Position numbers and translations under genes: made by a program. From Achromobacter dolens (GTDB lineage Bacteria > Pseudomonadota > Gammaproteobacteria > Burkholderiales > Burkholderiaceae_B): a stretch of 64,000 nt of DNA. The notes under the pieces are model-generated. The model had not been told where the DNA came from and did not search any database. It worked only from the letters and a program-made list of their open reading frames with translations. Positions 7,346-15,809 of the stretch are shown here, piece after piece. The DNA lies in contig NZ_CADIJW010000009.1 in NCBI RefSeq assembly GCF_902859745.1, positions 62,001 through 126,000 of the forward strand, written 5' to 3'. How positions within the stretch are numbered: the first letter of the stretch is position 1; every line of letters begins with the position of its first letter.

Positions 7346-8986
7346 ATGTCCGCAAACGTTTTCATTCGCAGCGCGTTATCGACCTGTACGCTGGCGGCCG
7401 CCCTGGCCGCTGGCGCCATGGCCCAGGCCCAGTCGGCCCCGCAGACGCTGCGGATCGGCCTGTCGTCCGAACCCACGGCGATGGACCCGCACTACCACCA
7501 GGTCACGCCCAACGACGCGATGACCTCGCACATCTTCGAGACGCTGATCGGCCAGGACGCCAAGATGAATCTGGTGCCGCGGCTGGCGACCGCCTGGAAG
7601 GCGGTGGACGACACCACCTGGGAATTCACGCTGCGCGACGGCGTGAAGTTCTCCAATGGCCAGCCGTTCACGCCCCAGGACGTGATCTTCACGCTGTGCC
7701 GCGCGTTCCACAACGAGCAGTCGATCGGCGGCTCGTACCTGAGCGTGGTGCAGAAGCTGGCCAGCATCGACGTGCGCGACGGCAACGTGCTGGTCATCAA
7801 GACCCACCTGCCCTACCCGCTGCTGCCCAACGACCTGACCCGCAACGCCATGCTGTGGAGCGGCATCGTCGAGCATGGCCCGATCCGCTTCGATCCCAAG
7901 AATGGTTGCGGCGTGACCGGCCCCTGGCCCACCATCAGCGACTTCAACAGCGGCAAATCCGCCATCGGCACCGGCCCGTACACGCTCAAGTCGTACGTCA
8001 AGGGCAGCGCCATCGAGCTGGCGCGCAACGACGCCTACTGGGGCGACAAGCCGGCCTGGCCGAACGTGCGCCTGATTCCGGTGCCGGCCGCCGGCCCGCG
8101 CCTGACCGGCCTCCTGGCCGGCGACTTCGACCTGATCGAGAATCCCGCCGCGCGCGACGTCAAGCGCATCTCGGAAACGCCGGGCTTCCGCTACGTCATC
8201 ACGCCGTCCGTGCGGGTGGTGTACTTCCAGTTCGACGTGGCGCGCAGCCCCAGCCCGATGGTGCGCGCAGCCGACGGCAAGAACCCGCTGCAGGACGTGC
8301 GCGTGCGCCGCGCCATCTCGATGGCGATCGACCGCAAGGCCATTACCGCCCGCATCATGGACGGCGCCGCCACCCCGGCCAACCAGTTCCTGCCCGACGG
8401 CATGTTCGGCACGCTGCAGCCGCCGCCAGAACTGAAGTACGATCCGGCCGCCGCCAAGAAGCTGCTGGCCGAGGCCGGCTACCCGGACGGCTTCGAGCTG
8501 ACCATCTCGTCCACCAACGACCGCTACATCAACGACGCGCAGATCTCGCAGGCCGTGGCCCAGTACCTGTCGCGCGTGGGCATCAAGACGACCGTGGACG
8601 CGATGACGCGCTCGGTCTACTTTCCCAAGCGCGCCAAGCGCGAGTTCAGCTTCGCCATGGGCGGCTGGTCGTCGGAAACCGGCGAAGCCTCGTCGTTCCT
8701 GCAGTACTGGGTCAGCGCCTTCGACAAGGAACACGGCCTGGGCACCAGCAACTACGGCGGCTATGACAATCCGGCCTTCGACAAGGTCTTCAAGCGCGCC
8801 CTGACCACCGTCGATCCGGCGGTGCGTGAGAAGCTGCTGCAGGAGTCCCTGACCCTGGCGCTGGCCGACCTGCCCAGCATTCCGCTGCATTTCGAAAGCA
8901 GCATCTGGGCGTTCCGCAAGGGCCTGACGTACGAAGGCCGCGCCGACCAATACACCCTGGCCATGTCGGCCAAGCCCGCCAATTAA
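7346..8986 (+). CDS. Periplasmic substrate-binding protein of a dipeptide/oligopeptide-type ABC transporter (copy 2)
   Basis: 546 aa, SBP_bac_5 family. A signal peptide of about 29 residues ends ...AGAMAQAQ, and the mature protein begins SAPQTLRIGLSSEPTAMDPH. AAGGGAAGCAGC precedes the ATG. It is a close paralogue of the protein at 2040-3653: both share YHQ/YHK-type N-termini, GCGVTG.WPT.SDFN, and the C-terminal HFESSIWAFRKG. It is immediately followed by the DppBCDF-like permease and ATPase genes (50 bp to the next start), so it is the likely cognate receptor. The paralogue may widen substrate range on the same permease. Ligand unknown. Confidence 0.92.
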   Translation: MSANVFIRSALSTCTLAAALAAGAMAQAQSAPQTLRIGLSSEPTAMDPHYHQVTPNDAMTSHIFETLIGQDAKMNLVPRLATAWKAVDDTTWEFTLRDGVKFSNGQPFTPQDVIFTLCRAFHNEQSIGGSYLSVVQKLASIDVRDGNVLVIKTHLPYPLLPNDLTRNAMLWSGIVEHGPIRFDPKNGCGVTGPWPTISDFNSGKSAIGTGPYTLKSYVKGSAIELARNDAYWGDKPAWPNVRLIPVPAAGPRLTGLLAGDFDLIENPAARDVKRISETPGFRYVITPSVRVVYFQFDVARSPSPMVRAADGKNPLQDVRVRRAISMAIDRKAITARIMDGAATPANQFLPDGMFGTLQPPPELKYDPAAAKKLLAEAGYPDGFELTISSTNDRYINDAQISQAVAQYLSRVGIKTTVDAMTRSVYFPKRAKREFSFAMGGWSSETGEASSFLQYWVSAFDKEHGLGTSNYGGYDNPAFDKVFKRALTTVDPAVREKLLQESLTLALADLPSIPLHFESSIWAFRKGLTYEGRADQYTLAMSAKPAN

Positions 8987-9036
8987 GATCGCCGTTTCCG
9001 GCGCCTGCAACCCCGAGCCCACCAAGGAAATATCAC

Positions 9037-10014
9037 GTGGCCCTTTTCATCCTACGCAGACTGATCCAGAGTCTGTTCGTGCTGCTGGCCGTCTCGGTCG
9101 TGGTCTTCTTCGCGGTGTATGCCGTGGGCGACCCGATCGAACTGCTGGTCAGCCCCGAAGCCAGCCAGGCGGCGCGCGAGGCGATGATCGCCCGCCTCGG
9201 CCTGGACCTGCCCGTGTGGCAGCAATACACAGGGTTCCTGTGGCGCGCGCTGCACGGCGACCTGGGCACCTCGTTCGTGCACGGCATCCCGGCCATCGAG
9301 CTGATCGTGCAGCGCATCCCCGCCACCTTCGAACTGGTGATCGTGGCCATCGGCCTGACCTGTGTGATCGGCATTCCGCTGGGCCTGGTGGCCGGCCTGT
9401 ACCGCGATGAGCCCCTGGGCCGCGGCATCATGGCGTCGTCGGTGCTGGGCTTCTCGCTGCCCAACTTCTGGCAGGGCATGATGCTGATCCTGCTGTTCGC
9501 GGTGTGGCTCGGCTGGCTGCCCGCCACCGGCCGCGGCGACACCGTGACGGTGCTGGGCGTGCGCCTGTCGATCCTGACGGCCGACGGCTGGTCGCACCTG
9601 ATCATGCCGGCCATCAACCTGGCGCTGGCCAACATCGCGCTGGTGCTGCGCCTGACCGCCTCCGGCGTGGTCGAGGCCCGCAGCCAGGACTACGTGAAGT
9701 TCGCGCGCGCCAAGGGCATCAAGCCCGGCCGCATCGTGCGCCGCCACATCCTGCGCAACATCCTGATCCCGGTGGTCACCGTCATCGGCATGGAATTCGG
9801 CAGCCTGATCGCCTATTCCACCATCACCGAGACCGTGTTCGCGTGGCCCGGCATGGGCAAGCTGCTCATCGACAGCGTCTACCAGCTCGACCGGCCCGTG
9901 GTGGTCGCGTACGTGATGCTGGTCACCCTGATCTTCGTGGTCATCAACCTGGTTGTGGACATCCTGTACGCCGCGCTCGATCCGCGCGTGCAGCTCGTGA
10001 CCCCCGCTCAATAA
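9037..10014 (+). CDS. ABC transporter permease, DppB type
   Basis: 325 aa from a GTG start preceded by AAGGAAAT. The N-terminus FILRRLIQSLFVLLAVSVVV is the first membrane helix, and six helices are evident in total. The inner-membrane permease signature (EAA loop) falls at ARAKGIKPGRIVRRHILRNI, and ETVFAWPGMGKLL is typical of DppB/OppB proteins. It forms the membrane channel with the next gene product and delivers ligand from the periplasm. The stop at 10012-10014 lies 5 bp before the dppC-like start, consistent with translational coupling. Confidence 0.93.
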   Translation: MALFILRRLIQSLFVLLAVSVVVFFAVYAVGDPIELLVSPEASQAAREAMIARLGLDLPVWQQYTGFLWRALHGDLGTSFVHGIPAIELIVQRIPATFELVIVAIGLTCVIGIPLGLVAGLYRDEPLGRGIMASSVLGFSLPNFWQGMMLILLFAVWLGWLPATGRGDTVTVLGVRLSILTADGWSHLIMPAINLALANIALVLRLTASGVVEARSQDYVKFARAKGIKPGRIVRRHILRNILIPVVTVIGMEFGSLIAYSTITETVFAWPGMGKLLIDSVYQLDRPVVVAYVMLVTLIFVVINLVVDILYAALDPRVQLVTPAQ

Positions 10015-10019
10015 TCGCC

Positions 10020-10937
10020 ATGGCTCAATCTCCCAATACCGGCCGCACCCGTACCGTCCAGCCCCTGGCCGATACGCCCAAGCGCGCCTCGATCCTGAAG
10101 AAACTGCGGGCCCGCCCGACCGTGCGCGGCTCGGTCATCGCCCTGACCATCCTGGTGCTGCTGGTGGTGTTCGCGCCCTACTTCGCGCCGCAGAATCCCT
10201 ATGATCTGGCCAACCTGTCGCTGATGGACGGCCGCCTGGCGCCGCGCCAGGCGCTGATGGACGGCAGCATCGCCTGGCTCGGCACCGACGACCAGGGCCG
10301 CGACATGCTCAGCGCCATTCTCTATGGCCTGCGCATCAGCCTGATGGTGGGCCTGTCGGCCGTGGTGCTTGCCACCGCCGTGGGCGGCGCGGTCGGCCTG
10401 GTGGCCGCCTACGTCGGCGGCCTGGTCGACACCGTGCTGATGCGCATCGTCGACTTCATCCTGGGTTTCCCGACCATCCTGGTGGCGCTGGTGCTGCTGG
10501 TGGTGCTGGGGCGCGGGGTCGACAAGGTGATCCTGGCGCTGGTGCTGGTGCAATGGGGCCACTATGCCCGCATCATGCGCAGCCGCGCGCTGCAGGAGCG
10601 GCGCAAGGAGTACGTCGAGGCCGCCGCCAACCTGGGCTTCCCGGCCTGGCGCATCATGGTGTTCCACCTGCTGCCCAACTGCCTGGGCCCAGTCATGGTG
10701 TTCGCGACCATCCAGATCGCCACCGCCATCGCGCTGGAAGCGACGCTGTCGTTCCTGGGCGTCGGCGTGCCGATCACCGAACCGTCGCTGGGCCTGCTGA
10801 TCTCCAACGGCTTCCAGTACCTGCTGTCGGGCGACTACTGGATCAGCCTGTTCCCGGGCATTGCGCTGTTGCTGCTGATTCTCTCCATCAACATCGTGGG
10901 CGACCGCCTGCGCGAAAGCCTGGACCCGAGGAAATGA
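10020..10937 (+). CDS. ABC transporter permease, DppC type
   Basis: 305 aa. ATG 10020 is chosen because residues from here show the DppC layout: a short cytoplasmic N-tail, a helix at about 41-58 (GSVIALTILVLLVVFAPYFA) and the periplasmic segment WLGTDDQGRDMLS, followed by the transport domain. The EAA-type loop is at residues about 200-225 (KEYVEAAANLGFPAWRIMVF). Partner of the DppB-like protein in the heterodimeric channel. A longer frame starting at 9504 is an overlap artefact. The gene is separated from the ATPase gene by a 130-bp stretch of palindromic repeat, unusual inside an operon. Confidence 0.93.
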   Translation: MAQSPNTGRTRTVQPLADTPKRASILKKLRARPTVRGSVIALTILVLLVVFAPYFAPQNPYDLANLSLMDGRLAPRQALMDGSIAWLGTDDQGRDMLSAILYGLRISLMVGLSAVVLATAVGGAVGLVAAYVGGLVDTVLMRIVDFILGFPTILVALVLLVVLGRGVDKVILALVLVQWGHYARIMRSRALQERRKEYVEAAANLGFPAWRIMVFHLLPNCLGPVMVFATIQIATAIALEATLSFLGVGVPITEPSLGLLISNGFQYLLSGDYWISLFPGIALLLLILSINIVGDRLRESLDPRK

Positions 10938-10941
10938 CCCA

Positions 10942-11010
10942 CCCCCGAAGCGCTTCGCGCTCCCCCCTCAAGGGGGCATGCCAGCGGACCGGCGGAGCCG
11001 GCTCCGCGGC
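10942..11010. repeat. Palindromic intergenic repeat inside the transporter operon
   Basis: Three palindromes in tandem: GAAGCGCTTC (10947-10956), a CCCCC/GGGGG hairpin with TCAA loop (10963-10967/10972-10976), and a 16-nt perfect palindrome GCGGAGCCGGCTCCGC (10992-11007). It looks like a REP/BIME-type dispersed repeat. I believe similar elements are common in Achromobacter and Bordetella, but could not search. It may modulate mRNA stability between permease and ATPase genes. Confidence 0.6.
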
Positions 11011-11067
11011 ATCCCGATTGGGCAAGGCCTCCCGCCTGCTTGGCGACTGGCGCAATGGACAAATGAT

Positions 11068-12051
11068 ATGAGTGACACGCTTCTAGAAGTGCGCGGCCTG
11101 CGCACCGCATTCCATACCGAGGCCGGCGCCTGGCTGGCGGTCGACGGCGTCGACCTGACCGTGCGCCGCGGCGAGATCGTGGGCCTGGTCGGCGAGTCCG
11201 GCTCGGGCAAGTCGGTCACCGGCTTCTCGCTGCTGGGGCTGATCGATCCGCCCGGGGAAGTCGTCGACGGCGAAGTGAAGTTCAAGGGCAACGACCTGCG
11301 CAAGCTCTCCGAAGAGCAGATGCGCCAGTTGCGCGGCAACCGCATCGCCATGATCTTCCAGGACCCGCTGATGACGCTCAACCCGGTGCTGCGCATCGGC
11401 GAGCAGATGATGGAAGCCATCCTGACGCACGAGGACGTGCCGCGCGCCGAGGCCATGGAACGCTGCCGCGAGGCGCTGGCCATGGTCGGCATTCCGTCGC
11501 CGGAGAAGCGCCTGAAGAGCTACCCGCACGAGTTCTCGGGTGGCATGCGCCAGCGCGTGGCGATCGCCATCGCCATGCTCAACAAGCCCGACCTGATCAT
11601 CTGCGACGAGCCGACCACGGCGCTGGACGTGACCATCCAGGGCCAGATCCTGTACCGCATGCAGGAGATCTGCCGCGAGCACAACACGGCGCTGATCTGG
11701 ATCACCCACGACCTGGGCGTGGTGGCCGAGCTGGCCGACCGCGTCGCGGTCATGTACGCCGGCCGCATCGTCGAGAGCGGCCCGGTCGAACAGGTGCTGG
11801 ACGCGCCGCGCCATCCGTACACCCGCGGCCTGCTGGACTCGATGCCCGGCGCCACCACGCCGGGCGCGCGCCTGCACCAGATCAACGGCATGGCGCCCAG
11901 CCTGGCCGGCCGCCCGTCGGGCTGTGCCTTCCGGCCGCGCTGCACCCACGCGGTCACGCGCTGCACCGAACAAGCCCCCACCGTTACCACCGAAGGTTCG
12001 CGCAGCTATCGCTGTTACGTCCCGATCGCCCGCGAGGCCGAGCAAGCATGA
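11068..12051 (+). CDS. ABC transporter ATP-binding protein, DppD type
   Basis: 327 aa. Start ATG 11068 begins [20 protein letters not shown] as expected; an upstream in-frame ATG at 10978 would translate the repeat and is rejected. Walker A GESGSGKS (about residues 43-50), signature FSGGMRQR, Walker [13 protein letters not shown], and H-loop WITHDLG are all intact. The oligopeptide-type C-terminal extension contains the Cys-bearing segment [13 protein letters not shown]. It energises import together with the next ATPase. The end overlaps the next start by 4 bp (ATGA). Confidence 0.94.
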   Translation: MSDTLLEVRGLRTAFHTEAGAWLAVDGVDLTVRRGEIVGLVGESGSGKSVTGFSLLGLIDPPGEVVDGEVKFKGNDLRKLSEEQMRQLRGNRIAMIFQDPLMTLNPVLRIGEQMMEAILTHEDVPRAEAMERCREALAMVGIPSPEKRLKSYPHEFSGGMRQRVAIAIAMLNKPDLIICDEPTTALDVTIQGQILYRMQEICREHNTALIWITHDLGVVAELADRVAVMYAGRIVESGPVEQVLDAPRHPYTRGLLDSMPGATTPGARLHQINGMAPSLAGRPSGCAFRPRCTHAVTRCTEQAPTVTTEGSRSYRCYVPIAREAEQA

Positions 12052-13058
12052 GTCAAGCCGATACCCCCGTCATCGAGCTCCGGAACGTCCACAAGCGCTT
12101 CGAACAGCGTCCCGACCTGGCCCAGCGCATCCTGGCCCTGGGCGGCCGCCCGATCGACCGCCGCACCGTGTATGCCGTCAACGGCGTCGACCTGCGCATC
12201 GGCCGCGGCGAAGTCGTCGGCCTGGTGGGCGAGTCCGGCTGCGGCAAGTCCACCCTGGGCCGCGTCGTTGCCGGCCTGCACCGCCAGACCGAAGGCGACC
12301 TGCTCTACCAGGGCCAGGACGCGCGTCGACTGCGCGGCGCCGACAAGCTGGCCTACACGCTGGGCGTGCAGATGATCTTCCAGGATCCGCAGGCCTCGCT
12401 CAACCCGCGCCAGCGCCTGCGCCAGATCCTGGGCGAATCGCTCAAGGTGCACAAGCTGGCGCCGCCGGCCGAGATTCCCGCGCGCATCGACCAGGCCCTG
12501 AAGGAAGTGGGCCTGGACACCGAGTACCGCGACCGCTTTCCGCACCAAATTTCGGGCGGCCAGCGCCAGCGCATCGGCATCGCCCGCGCGCTGATGGTGG
12601 CGCCCAAGTTCCTGGTGTGCGACGAACCGGTGGCGGCGCTGGACGTGTCGATCCAGGCGCAGGTGATCAACCTGTTCATGGACCTGCGCGAGCAGCACGG
12701 TTTCACGTACCTCTTCATCAGCCACGACCTGGGCGTGGTGCGCCACATCTCGGATCGCGTGGCTATCATGTACCTGGGCAAGATCGTCGAGATCTCGACC
12801 TCGGCCGAGATCTTCGCGCGCGCCAACCATCCGTACACCCAGGCCCTGATGGCCGAGGTGCCGGACGTGGCGCGCCGCGGCCGCAAGTTCACGCCGATCA
12901 AGGGCGAGATCCCGTCGCCGCTGAATCCGCCGTCGGGCTGTACCTTCAACCCGCGCTGCCCGCACGCCATGCCGCGCTGCCGCGAGCAGGCGCCGACGCT
13001 GAAGGAAATCTCTCCGGGCCACTGGTCGGCCTGCCACCTGAACGAAGCCACCGCCTGA
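12048..13058 (+). CDS. ABC transporter ATP-binding protein, DppF type
   Basis: 336 aa, overlapping the previous gene by 4 bp (ATGA), which implies coupled translation. Walker A GESGCGKST, signature ISGGQRQR, Walker B FLVCDEPVAALD and H-loop FISHDLG are complete. The C-terminal extension SGCTFNPRCPHAMPRC is the oligopeptide/dipeptide transporter type. It pairs with the DppD-like subunit as the two motors of the importer. Confidence 0.94.
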   Translation: MSQADTPVIELRNVHKRFEQRPDLAQRILALGGRPIDRRTVYAVNGVDLRIGRGEVVGLVGESGCGKSTLGRVVAGLHRQTEGDLLYQGQDARRLRGADKLAYTLGVQMIFQDPQASLNPRQRLRQILGESLKVHKLAPPAEIPARIDQALKEVGLDTEYRDRFPHQISGGQRQRIGIARALMVAPKFLVCDEPVAALDVSIQAQVINLFMDLREQHGFTYLFISHDLGVVRHISDRVAIMYLGKIVEISTSAEIFARANHPYTQALMAEVPDVARRGRKFTPIKGEIPSPLNPPSGCTFNPRCPHAMPRCREQAPTLKEISPGHWSACHLNEATA

Positions 13059-13063
13059 ACGCC

Positions 13064-13969
13064 ATGAAACCCTCTGACATGTCCAACGTGGACCGCATCG
13101 CCATCGAAATGGGCCATGCCGGCCGCAACGCCATCACCTATATCGACGAGGATCGCAATTCCGATCGCCCGTTCAAGCTGCAGACCTACCGCCCCTACGG
13201 CTACACCCCGGACCGCCCGGTGGTGATCGTGCAGCACGGCGTGCTGCGCAACGGCGACGAATACCGCGACTTCTGGGTCGAGGCCGCCGACAAGCACAAG
13301 CTGCTGATCGTGGCGCTGACCTTCTCCAACGAGATCTGGCCGGGCGTGGAAAGCTACAACAATGGCCGCGTGTTCTCGGCCGGCGGCAATCCGCGCCACA
13401 TCGACGGCTGGACCTACGCGCTGGTCGGCAACGTGATCCGCGACATGATCGACGCCGAGATCACCGATGGCCAGAATGTCTACCTGTTCGGCCACTCGGC
13501 CGGCGGCCAGTTCGTGCACCGCCTGATGAGCAGCCAGTCGCACGCGCCGTTCAAGGCCGTGGTGGCCGGCAACCCCGGCTGGTACACCCTGCCGACCTTC
13601 GACTACCCCTTCCCCGAAGGCATGGACGGCGTCGGCCTGACCGAGGACCACCTGGTCAAGCTGCTGGCGTACCCGATGACGATCCTGGCCGGCGACCAGG
13701 ACATCGCCACCGACGACCCCAACCTGCCGTCGGAACCGGCCGCCATGCGCCAGGGGCCGCACCGCTTCGCCCGCGCCCACAACTACTTCGAGGCCGGCCG
13801 CAAGGAAGCCGAGCGCCGCGGCGTGCCGTTCAACTGGACGCTGCAGGTGGTGCCCGGCATCGGCCACGACGGCCGCGCCATGTCCGCGGTCTGCGCCAGC
13901 CTGTGGTTCGAGGGCGGCATGCCGAGCGACGCCGAACTGGCCCGCCTGGCCGGCCAGCAGGTCGCCTGA
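13064..13969 (+). CDS. Alpha/beta-hydrolase family protein
   Basis: 301 aa, starting 5 bp after the ATPase stop, so part of the same transcript. The nucleophile elbow FGHSAGGQF (Ser near residue 146) and a late GIGHDGR (His) give a Ser-His pair; the acid is probably in AGDQDIATDD. An early VVIVQHGVLRNGDEY supplies the oxyanion region. There is no signal peptide, so it is cytoplasmic. A second Met six codons in (13079) is an alternative start. It could be an esterase or amidase acting on the imported compound; substrate not recognised. Confidence 0.8.
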   Translation: MKPSDMSNVDRIAIEMGHAGRNAITYIDEDRNSDRPFKLQTYRPYGYTPDRPVVIVQHGVLRNGDEYRDFWVEAADKHKLLIVALTFSNEIWPGVESYNNGRVFSAGGNPRHIDGWTYALVGNVIRDMIDAEITDGQNVYLFGHSAGGQFVHRLMSSQSHAPFKAVVAGNPGWYTLPTFDYPFPEGMDGVGLTEDHLVKLLAYPMTILAGDQDIATDDPNLPSEPAAMRQGPHRFARAHNYFEAGRKEAERRGVPFNWTLQVVPGIGHDGRAMSAVCASLWFEGGMPSDAELARLAGQQVA

Positions 13970-14002
13970 ACGTTCCCTTTCATTTCCGCTAGCAGAATCG
14001 CC

Positions 14003-15133
14003 ATGTCCTCCACTTCCCGCACTGAACAACTCGTCGCCGGCATCCAGAGCTGGCTGCAATGCGAATCGCCTTCGAACTTCCCCGAAGGCATCGCCGCGAT
14101 GGCCCGCATCATCGCCGACTACGCCGCCGCGGCCGGCCTGACGGTGGAACTGTCGTCGCTCGGCCCCGCCACCGGCCCGCTGCTGTACGCCACCAACCGC
14201 GCCGCTGGCGACACCCGCCCCGGCATCCTGATCCTGGCGCACATGGACACGGTGCACCCGGTCGGCACGCTGCTGGAGAACCCGGTGCGCATCGAGGGCG
14301 ACCGCCTCTACGGCCCCGGCAGCTACGACATGAAGGCCGGCATCTACCTGGCGCTGACGGCGCTGGCCAGCGTGGCCCGCCCGGGCGCGACGCAACTGCC
14401 GGTGGATTTCCTGGTGGTGCCCGACGAGGAAACCGGCAGCCATGCCTCGCGCGCGCACATCGAACGCTTCGCCGCCAATGCCAAGTACGCCCTGGTGTGC
14501 GAACCGGCCCGCCCCAACGGCGGCAAGTGCGTGACGGCGCGCAAGGGCACCGGCATGCTGAACCTGAACGTCAAGGGCCGCCCCGCCCACGCCGGCATGC
14601 AGCACGAGAAAGGCCGCAGCGCGATCCGCGAAATGGCGCACCAGGTGCTGGCGCTGGAAGCGATGACGGACTACGAGCGCGGCATCACCGTGAGCGTGGG
14701 CACGATCGCCGGCGGCACCGTCACCAACACCGTGCCGGCGCTGTGCCGCTGCGTGGTGGACTTCCGCGTGCCCGACATGGGCGCGGCCGAAGACGTGCTG
14801 CGCCGTATGCGCGAGCTGTGCGCGGTGGGCCCGGACGTGGAACTGGACATCGACGTGGAACTGAACCGCCCGCCGATGGTGAAGACCGAGGAAGCCGCCG
14901 CGCTGCTGGCGCTGGTGCAAGGCTACGCGGAACGCGCCGGCTTCCTGCTGGAAGACGCGCCGATGACCGGCGGCGGCAGCGACGCCAACTTCACCTCGGC
15001 CATGGGGATTCCGACGCTGGATGGTCTTGGGGCGGATGGGGACGGGGCGCATACGCTGAATGAGTACATCTTGGTTTCTACGTTGGAGCAGCGGTTGAAG
15101 TTCTGGGAGTTGTTGTTGAAGGAACTTGCTTAG
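14003..15133 (+). CDS. M20-family peptidase, glutamate carboxypeptidase (CPG2)-like
   Basis: 376 aa. The di-zinc signature is complete: LAHMDTVHP (His/Asp near residue 80), GPGSYDMKAG (bridging Asp), PDEETGS (catalytic and metal Glu), and a C-terminal DGAHTLNE (His). The TGGGSDANF motif is typical of CPG2-type enzymes that remove C-terminal Glu or act on N-acyl amino acids. No signal peptide is seen. It is last in the operon. From about 15003 to the stop, third codon positions switch from mostly C to mostly G/T, unlike the rest of the gene. A terminator overlaps the stop codon. Confidence 0.88.
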   Translation: MSSTSRTEQLVAGIQSWLQCESPSNFPEGIAAMARIIADYAAAAGLTVELSSLGPATGPLLYATNRAAGDTRPGILILAHMDTVHPVGTLLENPVRIEGDRLYGPGSYDMKAGIYLALTALASVARPGATQLPVDFLVVPDEETGSHASRAHIERFAANAKYALVCEPARPNGGKCVTARKGTGMLNLNVKGRPAHAGMQHEKGRSAIREMAHQVLALEAMTDYERGITVSVGTIAGGTVTNTVPALCRCVVDFRVPDMGAAEDVLRRMRELCAVGPDVELDIDVELNRPPMVKTEEAAALLALVQGYAERAGFLLEDAPMTGGGSDANFTSAMGIPTLDGLGADGDGAHTLNEYILVSTLEQRLKFWELLLKELA

Positions 15134-15144
15134 AGTTCTTTTTG
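15119..15144 (+). terminator. Rho-independent terminator overlapping the stop of the CPG2-like gene
   Basis: Stem AAGGAACT/AGTTCTTT (15119-15126/15134-15141, one G-U) with a 7-nt loop that contains the TAG stop, followed by a run of T. It ends in TTCTTTTTGC, the same string that precedes the second copy of the structured repeat. Confidence 0.6.
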
Positions 15145-15507
15145 CGGCGGGTTGGGTTCTTTAGCCGCGGGTGTCGGGGCAGGCGGAGGATGGCGGGGCT
15201 ACGATTGCGGTCCGGAGCCTTCGCTCCGGCCTGCCCCGTCGTCATCCTCGTCCTCGCCTTCGGCGACTCCTTCGGATTCCCTCGGGCGCATCTACACGCC
15301 CCGCCATCCTCCGCCTGCCCCGACACCCGCTCACGATGAGACTTAGTGACGGGCTCTGGGGCGAATGGGGTGCTTGGCATGCTATTGCCCATCAGGGGTG
15401 GGGAGAGGATCTTGCGGGGCCCGCCTCAAGCCGGCCGCGCGGGCGGCCTTTTGAGGCTTACGCGGCGTCTTGCGTCGTCGCGTTGACGCTGGCGCGCGTG
15501 GATGCGG
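15136..15507. repeat. Bipartite structured repeat, copy 1
   Basis: Module A is a perfect inverted repeat of 33 bp per arm (15167-15199 and 15298-15330) with a 98-nt loop. The loop holds hairpins CCGGAGC/GCTCCGG (15212-15218/15223-15229) and TCGCC/GGCGA (15254-15258/15262-15266). Module B, 93 nt further, is a hairpin with CCTCAA/TTGAGG (15424-15429/15451-15456) around GGCCGC/GCGGCC. A second copy lies at 40755-41118. Loop length differs by 4 nt between copies and reading frames are not kept, so it is not protein-coding. It lies directly behind a gene terminator. Confidence 0.85.
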
Positions 15508-15809
15508 CGCTGTCGAGCACGACTGAGAGATTGCGCGCACCACACTTGTTTGTGGGCGGCGCGGCAGACTCGTGACGCGCAACATGACATCCATCGCGCC
15601 GCCCACCACCGCCCCTCCCCCTGATGCGCGGCCCAAATAGAAAACCCCTCAACACCAGCGCACAGCGCACCCGTCTCGCCTTCAAATGCGCAGACGCCCC
15701 TTGCGGCCGCCTGCCCGAGGGGCGGCCTACGAAGCGCCCCGCCGCCCCCGAATAGAAAGCCCCGCCCCCATCGCCTAGAATATTCCCAAGAGAATCCCAA
15801 AAAAAGCCC
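15508..15809. other. Intergenic region upstream of dapD
   Basis: Composition swings from G-rich to C-rich on the plus strand near 15580. A 13-mer recurs: AATAGAAAACCCC (15636-15648) and AATAGAAAGCCCC (15751-15763). A -10-like TAGAAT (15776-15781) lies 29 bp before the dapD start, without a good -35. No gene is supported. Confidence 0.4.

Noticed and set aside
12353-15052. 899-residue minus-strand frame
   Set aside because: Covers the antisense of three well-supported plus-strand genes; no domain or ribosome site.
15142-15392. Short open frames inside repeat copy 1 (both strands)
   Set aside because: Loop length differs by 4 nt between copies, so no frame is shared; the conserved feature is pairing, not codons.
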